64,000 bases of DNA from Bacteroidales bacterium (GCA_020052415.1 JAGVPB010000002.1:43506-107505), one strand, 5' to 3'. Shown: positions 35,527-45,167, counted from the stretch's first letter. The notes: a model not told the origin generated them from the letters alone. Numbers and translations: made by a program.

Positions 35527-36906
35527 TTATTTTGTCTCAAATAAATCCTTCTTATCCACTTTCTTCACCGGATCTCCGTTTTTGAGTTTTTTCGAGACTG
35601 CACGATAGGGGCCAACAATTACATCTGCATCTGCGTTTAATCCTTCTATGATTTGAATATACATATTATCCTGTACCCCGGTTTTCACCTCTTTCATTAT
35701 AGCCTTACCATTTTCATAAAGAAAAACGCATTCTTTGGCCTCGTCGGTTTCTTTTTTGGCAAAATCCTGGTTTTCTTCCGAATTTGAGGCCTGCTCTGTA
35801 TTTCCTTCTTCATCTCCGGTTTCCGAGGTTACTTTTCCTGTACTATCAATGCGAGTAGTTACTGCCTGTATAGGAACAGTAAGAATATCAGGAGCTGTCT
35901 CTGTCTGTATATCAACTGTGGCCGACATTCCCGGCCTGAAAGGTGACCGGATAATATCACTTTCCTTTACCATCTCTTTGTATGAATCTTCAAGGATTAA
36001 AATTTTAACTTCAAAATTAGTAACCTGGTCGGCGCTGACACCCGTTACATTTGCGGAAGTGGCCATTTCAAGTACAATGCCTTTGAATTTCTTATTCAGG
36101 TATGCATCAACCTCGATGATGCATGTGTCATTCAGGGTAACCCTGACTATGTCGTTTTCATTTACCTCCACATTCACTACCATACGTTCAAGATTAGCGA
36201 TCCGCATAATCTCAGTGCCTGATGAGAACTGTGAAGCACCGGTAACCCTCTCCCCTTTTTCGACACTCAGGCTCGAAACAATTCCGTCATTGGGAGCATA
36301 GATTGTAGTCCTTGTAAGGTTTTCCTTAGCTTCCCTTAATGAGGCTTCTGAACTGCTGACCGAAAAGTCTGCTGCATTTACATTTTCCTTTGCTGCTGTA
36401 ACTTCTTCTTTTGCCACAGCAAAAGATGATGTCGCTCCGTCAAAATCCGATTGAGAAATGACATTTTGGTCAAAAAGCAGCTTGTTTCTTTTAAAATCTT
36501 CCTCAGCCTTGACGAACTGAGCCTGTGCTTGTGCAAAGCGTGCCTTGGAATTGGCAAGGTTGGCTTTTTGCATTTTCAATGAAGCATCTATTCGCTCATA
36601 ATTTGAAATATAAATTTCAGGATCAATCTTGGCTAACAGGTCACCGGATTTAACTTTATCGCCTTCCATCACGTACAGTTCGACAACCTCACCAGAAATG
36701 AACGGGCTGATCTTCACATCCACTTCAGGCTCTATCTTTCCATTGGCTGAAACCGTTTCGACAATTGTCCTTTTTTTGGCAAGTTCGGTGCTCACTTTAA
36801 TCTCGCCGGCTCCTTTCTTTTTTGTTACTGCAAGAATAATTACCAGTACAAGGACTGCAACACCGATCCAGATAAAAATTTTCTTCTTGTTTGATTTGGA
36901 AACCAT
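35527..36906 (-). CDS. Periplasmic adaptor subunit (HlyD/MacA family)
   Basis: A 459-residue membrane-fusion protein: N-terminal anchor helix (IFIWIGVAVLVLVIILAV, residues 10-27), lipoyl half-motif (VDVKISPFISGEVVELYVME), a coiled-coil hairpin rich in Ala/Lys/Glu (about 100-200), the second lipoyl half (TIYAPNDGIVSSLSVEKGE), and a beta-barrel with RPGMSATVDI. A Ser/Glu/Asp-rich insert near residues 360-395 (GDEEGNTEQASNSEENQD) is unusual and probably a flexible loop. Such adaptors link an inner-membrane pump to TolC. The gene is 119 bp downstream of the tolC-like gene. No pump gene is adjacent; a LolD/MacB-type ATPase lies at 8.7 kb, but the pairing is unproven. Confidence 0.92.
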   Translation of the reverse strand: MVSKSNKKKIFIWIGVAVLVLVIILAVTKKKGAGEIKVSTELAKKRTIVETVSANGKIEPEVDVKISPFISGEVVELYVMEGDKVKSGDLLAKIDPEIYISNYERIDASLKMQKANLANSKARFAQAQAQFVKAEEDFKRNKLLFDQNVISQSDFDGATSSFAVAKEEVTAAKENVNAADFSVSSSEASLREAKENLTRTTIYAPNDGIVSSLSVEKGERVTGASQFSSGTEIMRIANLERMVVNVEVNENDIVRVTLNDTCIIEVDAYLNKKFKGIVLEMATSANVTGVSADQVTNFEVKILILEDSYKEMVKESDIIRSPFRPGMSATVDIQTETAPDILTVPIQAVTTRIDSTGKVTSETGDEEGNTEQASNSEENQDFAKKETDEAKECVFLYENGKAIMKEVKTGVQDNMYIQIIEGLNADADVIVGPYRAVSKKLKNGDPVKKVDKKDLFETK

Positions 36907-37025
36907 TTGTTTCGCTTTTAAGGTTGTATTTGAATTAAGGGGTTAAAATTAATGAATTATTTTTAATGGATTTTCAATCTTACAATAGAACCTGAATCCA
37001 TGAATATTTGATTCTTTAAATCGGT

Positions 37026-38525
37026 TTACCGTTTTAAACTCAGGGGCTTGCCGAGGTAGAAATCAATCACAGTAATTTTGAACACGAAGTCATATTTTGC
37101 CTGTATCAGTTCCGATTGGGCATTATTGTACTCTTTTTTGGCATTGTTATAATCCACCGAATTGATCAGACCAAGGTTGAATTTTTGTTCAGCATAATTA
37201 TAAGATTCTCTGGTAGCGTTAACTTTCTTTTCGGCAGCCTGGTTTTTATTTGAAGCTGCGAGTGCATCATTATACGACTGCTGTATAATCTTATAAAGCG
37301 TATTCTTTTGCAACTGAAGGTCGAGACTTGCATTAGCAACATTTATTTTGGCCTGTGCAACATTTGAACGGCTGCTCCACCCGTTAAATATAGGTATTCT
37401 CAGGCTTAATCCAAGGTATTCATTCCTGTTTTCATCAAACTGATCACTAAATGACTTCGTTTTAAACGACTCGTAGCCATAAGTTTGGGTAAAAACCTTT
37501 TCATTGCTGAATTCCGTATAACCTATTTCAATCGGATCTTCCAGCATCAGGTTTTCACCTATTTTATTTGCACCTGAATATCCCGAACCAAGGGAACCAC
37601 TTAGAGACAGGGATGGATAATAGCTTCCTTTAGCAATGCTCAAAGATTTTTCAGAGCTTTCAAGTTTGGTTTCGGCACTTTTAATTTCAGGGCGGTTGCT
37701 GCTCGCCACACCAAAGATTTGTTCCGGTGTGCTCCTGTCCGGTTCGGTAATTAAACCCAGTTCCGGCCTTTCAATTTCAAATCCTTTTGTAGTTGGCAAC
37801 TCCAGAAGCTGGGTAAGGTTTAGATAAGAAAGCGATAAATTGTTCTGAGCCTCAACCAGGATGAGTTCTTCTGATGCCAACTGGGCTTCGATTGTGAGTA
37901 AATCTCCTTTTGCAAGAGTACCGGCGTCCACCAGCTTTTTGGTCCGGTCAACCTGCTGCCGGGTTATGCTCAACTGGTTTTCGGCAATGGTTACATATTC
38001 AAGGTAATAAAGGGTTTGAAGATACTCAGTAGCAACTGTAATCGAAATATTATCTTTATAATAATCAGCGTCGAATTGGGAAGCTTTCAAATCAAGCATA
38101 TTGCGCTTTATAGTATTCAGTTGCTGCAATCCGCTGAAAAGATTAAGGTCTCCCTGCAAATACAGGTTATTTGACCTTACACGCTCGGAGGCAAATTCAT
38201 TTGTGTATGGGTCAATCCGTTGTCCCCAGTTATAGCTATGTGAGGCATATCCATTGACACTGGGTAAAATATTAAGTTTACTTTGCAGGAGCAATTCCTC
38301 CCTATAATCTATGCCCAGCATCTGTTTCTGTATATTGATGTTGTGGTTAAGGGCATAATCAATACATTCTTCCAGAGTCCAGATTTTTGTTTCCTGAGCA
38401 TTCAGACTTCCGGAAAACAAAGTGGCTGAACACAAAATCACTAACCATATAAAATTAATTTTCTTTACAATCTGAAATTTAATATGCCTTTGGAATAATG
38501 GTTCAGGCTTTTGTAAAAGTATCAT
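37026..38525 (-). CDS. TolC family outer-membrane efflux protein
   Basis: A 499-residue protein with a signal peptide (NFIWLVILCSATLFSGSLNAQ) preceded by about 20 residues from the only ATG available. The mature part has the duplicated outer-membrane efflux domain: WTLEECIDYALNHNINIQKQ at the start, long alpha-helical hairpins, LGLSLRIPIFNGWSSRSNVAQAK, and NLGLINSVDYNNAKKEYNNAQ near the end. It forms a trimeric channel through outer membrane and periplasm, paired here with the downstream HlyD/MacA-type adaptor. An inverted repeat at 38655-38672 in the divergent region may be an operator. Confidence 0.93.
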   Translation of the reverse strand: MILLQKPEPLFQRHIKFQIVKKINFIWLVILCSATLFSGSLNAQETKIWTLEECIDYALNHNINIQKQMLGIDYREELLLQSKLNILPSVNGYASHSYNWGQRIDPYTNEFASERVRSNNLYLQGDLNLFSGLQQLNTIKRNMLDLKASQFDADYYKDNISITVATEYLQTLYYLEYVTIAENQLSITRQQVDRTKKLVDAGTLAKGDLLTIEAQLASEELILVEAQNNLSLSYLNLTQLLELPTTKGFEIERPELGLITEPDRSTPEQIFGVASSNRPEIKSAETKLESSEKSLSIAKGSYYPSLSLSGSLGSGYSGANKIGENLMLEDPIEIGYTEFSNEKVFTQTYGYESFKTKSFSDQFDENRNEYLGLSLRIPIFNGWSSRSNVAQAKINVANASLDLQLQKNTLYKIIQQSYNDALAASNKNQAAEKKVNATRESYNYAEQKFNLGLINSVDYNNAKKEYNNAQSELIQAKYDFVFKITVIDFYLGKPLSLKR

Positions 38526-38654
38526 ATTTATTGGATTAAATTAAACATAGTGCTTATCTAAAAATATGCCATGCTTACAATTTATTGAAAACTAAATTAT
38601 CACATATTTAAACCGCCATGAAACAAAGTAAATATGTTCAGTTAATTACATCTG

Positions 38655-38672
38655 ATGTTCACATACGAACAT
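38655..38672. promoter_or_regulatory. Candidate operator palindrome between tolC-like and ade genes
   Basis: ATGTTC-N6-GAACAT is a perfect 18-base inverted repeat in the 245-base divergent gap. Size and symmetry suit a dimeric helix-turn-helix repressor such as a TetR-type protein. No such regulator gene lies next to it. Confidence 0.45.
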
Positions 38673-38739
38673 GAAAAACTGCGACAATAAATTTAGTTTT
38701 CAAAGGTATATGCTTTTTTAATTAAAAAACTAATTAGCC

Positions 38740-38747
38740 TAATTTTG
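38740..38747 (+). promoter_or_regulatory. -7 promoter box for adenine deaminase gene
   Basis: TAATTTTG matches TAnnTTTG, 22 bases before the ATG at 38770. Confidence 0.5.
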
Positions 38748-38769
38748 TGTTTACAGAAAAACAAAACGA

Positions 38770-40404
38770 ATGAAAACAGGATTTAGCATATCGGGTAATA
38801 TTGTTGATGTTGTAAATGAAAGAATTTTCAGAGGCATCCTTGAGATTGAAAATGGAAAAATAAAATCCGTGACGGAAACCGATAAGGTTGAAGATCACCA
38901 TATCATTCCCGGACTGATAGACTCTCATATCCACATCGAAAGCTCTATGCTTGTTCCTTCGGAATTTGCACGTCTCGCCGTTGTTCACGGAACTGTTGCA
39001 ACCGTTTCCGACCCGCATGAAATTGCAAACGTATCAGGAATTGAAGGTATTAATTTTATGGTTCGAAATGGTAGCAAGGTTCCATTCAAGTTTTACTTTG
39101 GAGCTCCTTCATGTGTTCCCGCCACAAATTTTGAAACATCCGGTTCATCCATAGGGCCTGAGGAAATAGAAATTCTGCTTAAAAGAAATGAAATAAAATA
39201 TTTGTCCGAAATGATGAATTTTCCCGGGGTACTTTATAATAATGCAGATGTAATGGCAAAACTGGCTTTGGCAAAAAAATATCATAAGCCTGTTGACGGA
39301 CATGCTCCCGGTTTATCAGGAATTGATATTCAGAAATATATCGGGGCTGGGATAACTACCGATCATGAATGTTTTACTTTTGAGGAAGCCCTCGAAAAAA
39401 TAAAACTTGGAATGAAAATACAGATTCGGGAGGGAAGCGCTGCTAAGAATTTTGAGACACTTTTACCTTTATTGAGTTTATATCCCGATAAAATAATGTT
39501 TTGTTCTGACGATAAACATCCTGATGATCTTGTTGAAGGGCACATAAACATATTGGTAAAGAGAGCTGTTCAACTTGGTTATGATCCGGTTAAAGTACTC
39601 AGGGTTTGTACCTTGAACCCTGTTCGTCATTATAAACTTGAGGCCGGACTGCTGCAGGCGGGCGATCCTGCAGATTTTGCAGTTGCAGACAACCTGAATG
39701 ATTTCAATATACTTTCGACCTACATTGATGGACAACTCGTTGCTGAAAAAGGGAAAAGCCTCATTCAAACTACAGAAATCGAAATCCTGAATAATTTTAA
39801 AGCCCTGGAAATTAAAAAGAAGGACTTGCAGGTCAGGGCTCAGGGTGAATTTATTAACGTATTGAAGGCTTTGGATGGACAGCTTATTACAGAAAGACTT
39901 ATTGTGAAAGCGAAAATTTATGAAAACCTTGTCGAGAGTGATCCTGATAATGACATTCTTAAAATTATTGTAGTGAACAGGTATGCTGAATCAAAGTCGA
40001 CTGTTGGTTTTGTAAGCGGTTTTGGTTTTAAACGGGGAGCCATCGCATCAACAGTAGCCCACGACAGCCATAATATTATTGCCGTAGGTGCAAATGATGA
40101 TGATATCGTGAAAGCCGTCAATCTTCTTGTACAATCAAAAGGTGGAATTTCAATTGCTGACAACTATAGGCTCCTTCACCTGCCTCTTCCTGTGGCCGGT
40201 TTAATGTCGGACAGGAACGGTTACCAGGTTGCAGAAGATTATAAATCAATTAACCTTGCTGCAAAAAATCTTGGTTCGTATTTACATTCACCGTTTATGA
40301 CACTTTCATTTATGGCCCTGCTCGTTATCCCGGAACTTAAAATCAGCGATAAAGGATTATTTGACGGGATCAATTTTGAATACACTTCTCTTTTTACAAT
40401 TTAA
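38770..40404 (+). CDS. ade: Adenine deaminase
   Basis: A 544-residue amidohydrolase that deaminates adenine to hypoxanthine in purine salvage, using a dinuclear metal centre. Motifs: HIIPGLIDSHIHIESSMLVP (HxH metal ligands), GTVATVSDPHEIANVSG, DHECFTFEEALEKI, MFCSDDKHPDDL (metal-binding Asp) and a C-terminal domain with GFKRGAIASTVAHDSHNII that is specific to the Ade subfamily. The length is slightly below E. coli Ade (588). Divergent from tolC, followed by the ArsR-type regulator on the same strand. Confidence 0.96.
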   Translation: MKTGFSISGNIVDVVNERIFRGILEIENGKIKSVTETDKVEDHHIIPGLIDSHIHIESSMLVPSEFARLAVVHGTVATVSDPHEIANVSGIEGINFMVRNGSKVPFKFYFGAPSCVPATNFETSGSSIGPEEIEILLKRNEIKYLSEMMNFPGVLYNNADVMAKLALAKKYHKPVDGHAPGLSGIDIQKYIGAGITTDHECFTFEEALEKIKLGMKIQIREGSAAKNFETLLPLLSLYPDKIMFCSDDKHPDDLVEGHINILVKRAVQLGYDPVKVLRVCTLNPVRHYKLEAGLLQAGDPADFAVADNLNDFNILSTYIDGQLVAEKGKSLIQTTEIEILNNFKALEIKKKDLQVRAQGEFINVLKALDGQLITERLIVKAKIYENLVESDPDNDILKIIVVNRYAESKSTVGFVSGFGFKRGAIASTVAHDSHNIIAVGANDDDIVKAVNLLVQSKGGISIADNYRLLHLPLPVAGLMSDRNGYQVAEDYKSINLAAKNLGSYLHSPFMTLSFMALLVIPELKISDKGLFDGINFEYTSLFTI

Positions 40405-40439
40405 ATTTATTTTAAATATCTACATATTTATTTGCTTAT

Positions 40440-40472
40440 GATGTTTTTTATATATTTGCAAAAAATAACATC
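40440..40472. promoter_or_regulatory. Imperfect palindrome overlapping the arsR-type promoter, candidate autoregulatory operator
   Basis: GATGTTTTTT on the left pairs with AAAAAATAACATC on the right with one extra base, enclosing the -7 box TATATTTG at 40451-40458. An inverted repeat over the promoter of an ArsR-family gene is the usual layout for negative autoregulation. Confidence 0.45.
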
Positions 40473-40480
40473 TTAGGATT

Positions 40481-40780
40481 ATGGCTAAATTAGTTCTTGA
40501 CATTACCAAACTGGAAATGGCAGCGAGCAAACTCAGGGCGATTGCTCACCCAATGAGAATTGCGGTTATAGATTTATTAAATGAAAAACACAAACTAAGT
40601 GTCACAGAGATTTACAGCCATCTTGATATTGAACAGGCCTCTGCTTCACATCATCTTAATATCCTGAAAAGCAAGGGCATTCTGGTTTCAAGAAGAGAGG
40701 GGAAGAAGATATTCTATTCACTTAAAAGTGTAACCCTTACGGAGATCATTGATTGTATAAACAGATGCAATGATTATTAA
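40481..40780 (+). CDS. ArsR-family winged-helix transcriptional regulator
   Basis: A 99-residue protein consisting of an ArsR-type winged helix: LRAIAHPMRIAVIDLLNEK, then the recognition-helix region LDIEQASASHHLNILKSKGIL, then the wing SRREGKKIFYSLK. It lacks the classic ELCVCD metal-binding motif; the only Cys residues are in the C-terminal CINRC, so metal sensing cannot be assumed. The promoter sits inside an inverted repeat, suggesting autorepression. Other targets are not evident; the preceding ade gene is 76 bp away. Confidence 0.9.
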   Translation: MAKLVLDITKLEMAASKLRAIAHPMRIAVIDLLNEKHKLSVTEIYSHLDIEQASASHHLNILKSKGILVSRREGKKIFYSLKSVTLTEIIDCINRCNDY

Positions 40781-40881
40781 TTCTTAAAAGGGATTTATAG
40801 CTTTCACCGTTTTTTTGATTTGAATTCTACTGCGGAATTTTATTTACATCGGGGATAACCAAATATTCCCGGCCTGGTTTG

Positions 40882-41655
40882 TTACTGTTCGGGAATTACC
40901 AAATGCTGTGTCAGGAAAACAAAATCACTCACCTGCAATTGTTCGGCTCTTTTGCTTAATAAAATATCCAGATTTTCTGCAGGTTTAAATTCATAATTTT
41001 TTAAAGAATTTCTTAATGTTTTTCTCCTCTGATTAAATCCGGCTTTTACAAGGCCAAAAAATAACTTTTCATTGCAATCCAGCTTATTTGTATCATTCCG
41101 GGTAAGCCGAATAACTGCAGATTTTACATTTGGCTCCGGATAAAAAACTTTTTCGCTTACAGTGAACAGAAACTCAATATTGTAAAATGCCTGCAATAAA
41201 ACGCTGAGTATCCCATATTTTTTTGAACCGGCAGCTGTGCTAATTCTTTCAGCAACTTCCTTCTGAAACATTCCGATAACTTCCACCACCTGGTCACGGT
41301 ATTCCAATACCCTGAACAAAATCTGACTCGATACATTGTACGGAAAATTGCCAATTACTGAAAACCTGGCTTTATTGAAAATCAATCCTAAATCATATTG
41401 TAGAAAATCTCCAGGAATAATTCTTTCGGACAATTGCGGATATTGTTGTTGCAGGTACGCAATTGCATCCCGGTCAATTTCAATCATATAAAATTCCGGT
41501 ATTTCCAACTCAAGCAGGTATTTTGTGAGCACGCCGGTTCCCGGCCCTACTTCTATCAGGTTATGCGTATTGGTGGAAAGGCTTCCGGCAATTTTTTTAG
41601 CGATATTGTGATCCTTAAGAAAATGCTGACCGAGATGTTTTTTGGGTTTGATCAT
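40882..41655 (-). CDS. rsmA: 16S rRNA dimethyladenosine transferase RsmA (KsgA)
   Basis: A 257-residue methyltransferase that dimethylates A1518 and A1519 of 16S rRNA and acts as a late 30S assembly checkpoint. Motifs: KKHLGQHFLKD, LIEVGPGTGVLTKYLL (SAM binding), the Glu in FYMIEIDRDAI, and the catalytic motif GNFPYNVSSQILF (NFPY replaces the common NLPY). The C-terminal segment FNQRRKTLRNSLK is typical. It lies 53 bp after the TPR protein gene on the same strand. Confidence 0.96.
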   Translation of the reverse strand: MIKPKKHLGQHFLKDHNIAKKIAGSLSTNTHNLIEVGPGTGVLTKYLLELEIPEFYMIEIDRDAIAYLQQQYPQLSERIIPGDFLQYDLGLIFNKARFSVIGNFPYNVSSQILFRVLEYRDQVVEVIGMFQKEVAERISTAAGSKKYGILSVLLQAFYNIEFLFTVSEKVFYPEPNVKSAVIRLTRNDTNKLDCNEKLFFGLVKAGFNQRRKTLRNSLKNYEFKPAENLDILLSKRAEQLQVSDFVFLTQHLVIPEQ

Positions 41656-41708
41656 ACTTTGCTACATATAAAATGGGTAAACTTGCGGTGGTTATTAATT
41701 TCAACCCA

Positions 41709-43607
41709 TTATGTCCCATTATCTTTAAAATCCCCGCGCAAAGCTCTGAATCTTTTTCGTGCTTCGATTGCAAAAAGGCTGGCAGGGTAATCAACAAGAA
41801 GTTTTTCGAATAATATTTTTGCCCGTTCAATATCATGGAATTTGTTTTCACAAAGGTCGGCCAATAAAAACAAAGCATTATCAGCAGTAATATCGTATGA
41901 ATAATCATTAACAATTTTTTCGAAATATTCTGCAGCCTTTTCAAATTCCCCATGCTTCATCATAATTTCGGCTTTTTTGAACAATACTTCATCAAAGATG
42001 GGATGCCAGTCGGCAAGGTCAAATATTGAATCAAGGGTGATTATTGCATGTTCATCCTGATTACGGTATGAAAGTAAATCGGCCCTTGCATACATTGCCA
42101 AAGCCACTGTAGATGAATCCATATCAATGTTGTCGCTGATCAGCACCGACAACCTGAGCGCATCGTTGGCAATCAGTTTTGAAGTTGCAGCCTTCAGCAC
42201 ATCAAGCTGAGCTTTTGCCCAGCCAAACTCGCCAATATAATATGAAAGTTTTGCATTCCTGAATTTTGCCAAATGTCCAACCGGATCATTTTTAAAAGCT
42301 TTATCTACCTGCGAATAGAGCAATAATGCCTCCCAAACATCATCAGTGAATAAGAGAATATCGGCAAGTTCAATTTTGCACTCTGCAACGGCAGCCGGTA
42401 CCGCTCCCGGAATACCGATGGCCCGGTTAAGTAATGCGATTGCCTCATCAAATTTATTCAGATAAAAGCCCTGGATATGTGCAAGGTATTTCATAACACC
42501 AATGGTGGTCACATTTTCACCATATTCTGCAAGTGTTGCTAAATAATCTTTCTCAAGCAAATATAAATCTTCAGGATTGGGATTGAATGAATCTGTTATT
42601 TTTAAATATCGGGCTGTCAGGAGGCCAATTTTTGCATCAACATATAAGTAATTGTCTTTCCCTTTCTTTAGAATATAATTGTAAGCTTCAACGGCAACAT
42701 CATAACTATGGTTGGCAAGACATAATTGAGCCAGTTCAAAGATTCTGTTGCCATCTTCCTTCATCCTTCGGTCAATTGATTTTGCCTGGCTTAAAGCGAG
42801 TTCAAAATCCTTTTCCTGGACCGACAGCCATAACAGCATCTCATTGTTGTAAATCTCATCTGGATTATTTTGTATGCGTAATAAAAGTGATTTTCTCAAA
42901 AGATCGCTTATTTTTTTGTCCGGATCATCCGAAAGTGAATTCTGGAGCTTGCTTTGTATTAATGACCTGTTCATGTAATCATGTTCCACAAAATCAAGAT
43001 ATTCCTCAACCATCATCGAATAATTGCCGGTTTGATTGTAAAGATCACCAAGTTCTATGTAAAAAGGATCATTCTTTAACAACAGGTTTCCTTTTTCATA
43101 AGCATCTGCAGCATAACCGGGCTGACTCCTGATTAAAAAGGAATTAGCCAGTTCTGTAATATACACTCTGGAAGGGATTATATGTTTTAACATTTCATCG
43201 AATTGCCTGTTTGCTTTGCTTATTTCCCCCTCCTCAGAATAAACATAGCCAAGGTCCACTCCATATCTCGGATTCTCAGGATAGTCCCTGATCATTGCTT
43301 TAACGAGTTTCTCCGCATCTTTAAATTCTTCAAGCTCTACGAGGCAATGTAAATAATAATTGTAGTTTACGCTATTCTTGTTTTTTTTGAATAATTTTTC
43401 ATAAAACACAACCGCTTTTTCAAAGTCTCTTTTCTGGAAATACTGGGCTGCAAGCTGTTCATCGCTTTCTGTTTTTGGTTTTTGAGGATTTACCGGGGAT
43501 GGAGGATGAATTTCAGCGGGCTTCAATATTTGGTCAATCTGAGGATATCCATTACTGGTCCCCAGGAAATAAACAAATAATAAAATCCATGTAAGTTTGA
43601 ACGACAT
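41709..43607 (-). CDS. Exported TPR-repeat protein of unknown function
   Basis: A 632-residue protein with a signal peptide (FKLTWILLFVYFLGTSNGYPQ), a short Pro-rich stretch (PPSPVNPQKPKTE) and then about 540 residues of helical tetratricopeptide-type repeats, for example EQLAAQYFQKRDFEKAVVFYEKLF, ELAQLCLANHSYDVAVEAYNYIL and KHGEFEKAAEYFEKIVNDY. Such periplasmic TPR proteins often organise complexes. No enzymatic domain is visible. It lies upstream of rsmA in the same direction, 124 bp after serS. Confidence 0.85.
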   Translation of the reverse strand: MSFKLTWILLFVYFLGTSNGYPQIDQILKPAEIHPPSPVNPQKPKTESDEQLAAQYFQKRDFEKAVVFYEKLFKKNKNSVNYNYYLHCLVELEEFKDAEKLVKAMIRDYPENPRYGVDLGYVYSEEGEISKANRQFDEMLKHIIPSRVYITELANSFLIRSQPGYAADAYEKGNLLLKNDPFYIELGDLYNQTGNYSMMVEEYLDFVEHDYMNRSLIQSKLQNSLSDDPDKKISDLLRKSLLLRIQNNPDEIYNNEMLLWLSVQEKDFELALSQAKSIDRRMKEDGNRIFELAQLCLANHSYDVAVEAYNYILKKGKDNYLYVDAKIGLLTARYLKITDSFNPNPEDLYLLEKDYLATLAEYGENVTTIGVMKYLAHIQGFYLNKFDEAIALLNRAIGIPGAVPAAVAECKIELADILLFTDDVWEALLLYSQVDKAFKNDPVGHLAKFRNAKLSYYIGEFGWAKAQLDVLKAATSKLIANDALRLSVLISDNIDMDSSTVALAMYARADLLSYRNQDEHAIITLDSIFDLADWHPIFDEVLFKKAEIMMKHGEFEKAAEYFEKIVNDYSYDITADNALFLLADLCENKFHDIERAKILFEKLLVDYPASLFAIEARKRFRALRGDFKDNGT

Positions 43608-43731
43608 AAAGTCAATTTAATTCTCAACGGAAAAACCGAAAATAAATTTTCACGATCAATTCTTATAAACAAACAATGAAGGAAAAAGTGCAATCCACAG
43701 TACCTTTTCCATCGCGATTCCAGGTATCAAA

Positions 43732-45003
43732 TTAATCAATTAAATCAAAACCTGTGTAAGGAATTAAGGCTGCCGGAATCCTGATACCGGAGGCCGTTTG
43801 ATTATTTTCAAGCAGTGCAGCGACAATTCTTGGTAAAGCCAGGGCACTTCCATTCAGGGTATGAGCCAACCTGGTTTTGCCATCGTGATCTTTAAACCGC
43901 AGTTTCATCCTGTTGGCCTGGAAAGATTCAAAATTTGAAACCGAACTCACTTCCAGCCATCTTTTCTGGGCGCCTGAAAATACTTCAAAGTCATAAGTAA
44001 GAGCAGAAGTAAAGCTCATATCGCCACCACAAAGTTTTAATATTCGGAATGGTAACTCAAGAGCGTTGATAAGCGAAGCTACATGTGCTCTCATTTGCTC
44101 AAGGGTATCATAAGATTTATCAGGATGTTGAATCTGAACTATTTCCACTTTATCGAACTGATGCAGTCTGTTTAAGCCTCTTACGTCTTTTCCGTACGAA
44201 CCAGCCTCGCGCCTGAAACATTGCGAATATGCCACATTTCTTACAGGGAAATCATCAGCCTTCAGGATCATATTCCTGTATATGTTGGTAATCGGGACTT
44301 CGGCCGTAGGAACAAGGTAAAAATTATCAATTCCCACATGGTACATTTGCCCGTCTTTATCAGGAAGCTGGCCGGTTCCATAACCCGAATCCTCGTTAAC
44401 CAGCAACGGAGGCTGAATCTCGAAATAACCTGCCTCAACTGCTTTATTAAGGAAAAAATTAATTAAAGCCCTTTGTAACCTGGCTCCTTTTCCCTTGTAA
44501 AAAGGGAAACCGGCTCCGGTTACCTTGTTTCCCAATTCAAAATCAATGATGTCGTATTTAGTTGCCAATTCCCAATGAGGCTGTGAATTTGAATCAAGTG
44601 ATGGCAATTCACCTTCGGAATAAACAACTTCATTGTTTTCAGCTGATTTCCCTCTGGGAACTGAAGGATGAGGTAAATTTGGAATTTGAACCAATAGTTC
44701 GTTCATCCGGCTGGTAATTTTATCGAGCTGCCCATCCAGTTCCTTCGAGAGATTCCTTAATTCAGAGGATCTTGCTTTCATAGCATCAGCTTCTTCTCTT
44801 TTACCTTGTTTGTAAAGCGCCCCGATTTCTTTGGCAGATTGATTACCTTCAGCTAATAAATCATCCAGTTTTTTTTGAATATTTCTCCTTCTTTCATCTA
44901 TTCCTAAAATTTGTCCGATGATCTCTTCTCCATTGTAATTTTTTATCGAAAGTCTGTCAATGACTTCCTGTTTATTTTCCCTGATAAAATTTACCTGTAG
45001 CAT
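43732..45003 (-). CDS. serS: Seryl-tRNA synthetase
   Basis: A 423-residue class II synthetase charging tRNA-Ser. The N-terminal coiled-coil arm (about residues 30-100) binds the long variable arm of tRNA-Ser. Motif 2 is in QCFRREAGSYGKDVRGLNRLHQF and motif 3 in NGSALALPRIVAALLENNQ. The sequence FYLVPTAEVPITNIY is the serine-binding TxE motif. The C terminus is IRIPAALIPYTGFDLID. It has its own -7-like box (45023-45030) and is separated from rpmA by a hairpin. Confidence 0.97.
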   Translation of the reverse strand: MLQVNFIRENKQEVIDRLSIKNYNGEEIIGQILGIDERRRNIQKKLDDLLAEGNQSAKEIGALYKQGKREEADAMKARSSELRNLSKELDGQLDKITSRMNELLVQIPNLPHPSVPRGKSAENNEVVYSEGELPSLDSNSQPHWELATKYDIIDFELGNKVTGAGFPFYKGKGARLQRALINFFLNKAVEAGYFEIQPPLLVNEDSGYGTGQLPDKDGQMYHVGIDNFYLVPTAEVPITNIYRNMILKADDFPVRNVAYSQCFRREAGSYGKDVRGLNRLHQFDKVEIVQIQHPDKSYDTLEQMRAHVASLINALELPFRILKLCGGDMSFTSALTYDFEVFSGAQKRWLEVSSVSNFESFQANRMKLRFKDHDGKTRLAHTLNGSALALPRIVAALLENNQTASGIRIPAALIPYTGFDLID

Positions 45004-45022
45004 AAGAATGAATTTGGGGTCG

Positions 45023-45030
45023 CAAAGTTA
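45023..45030 (-). promoter_or_regulatory. -7 promoter box for serS
   Basis: Reading leftward, TAACTTTG matches the -7 consensus 19 bases before the serS ATG. Confidence 0.5.
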
Positions 45031-45128
45031 TTGTTTTCATCACAAATAAAAAACCCGGATTTCCGAAGGAGTTATCCGGATTGATCTTTAAGTATTAAAT
45101 CCGTCCTTCCGGACTCATCATGAATAAC

Positions 45129-45167
45129 AACGACAACGCCGGCTTATGAACCGGCGTTGTCGTTATT
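45129..45167. terminator. Strong hairpin after rplU-rpmA, probable terminator
   Basis: A perfect 14-base stem (AACGACAACGCCGG with its complement) closes an 8-base loop at 45143-45150, in the 214-base gap between rpmA and serS. T/A-rich sequence flanks it on both sides. A second, weaker hairpin on CCGAAGGA/TCCTTCCGG lies at about 45060-45115. Confidence 0.7.

Noticed and set aside
35735..36301. Rightward 188-codon frame opposite the HlyD/MacA-type adaptor
   Set aside because: The leftward frame has clear lipoyl and adaptor motifs. The opposite frame is Ser/Thr-rich with no domain and arises from codon bias of the real gene.
42587..43132. Rightward 181-codon frame opposite the TPR protein
   Set aside because: Cys- and His-rich random-looking peptide antisense to a well-supported TPR gene.
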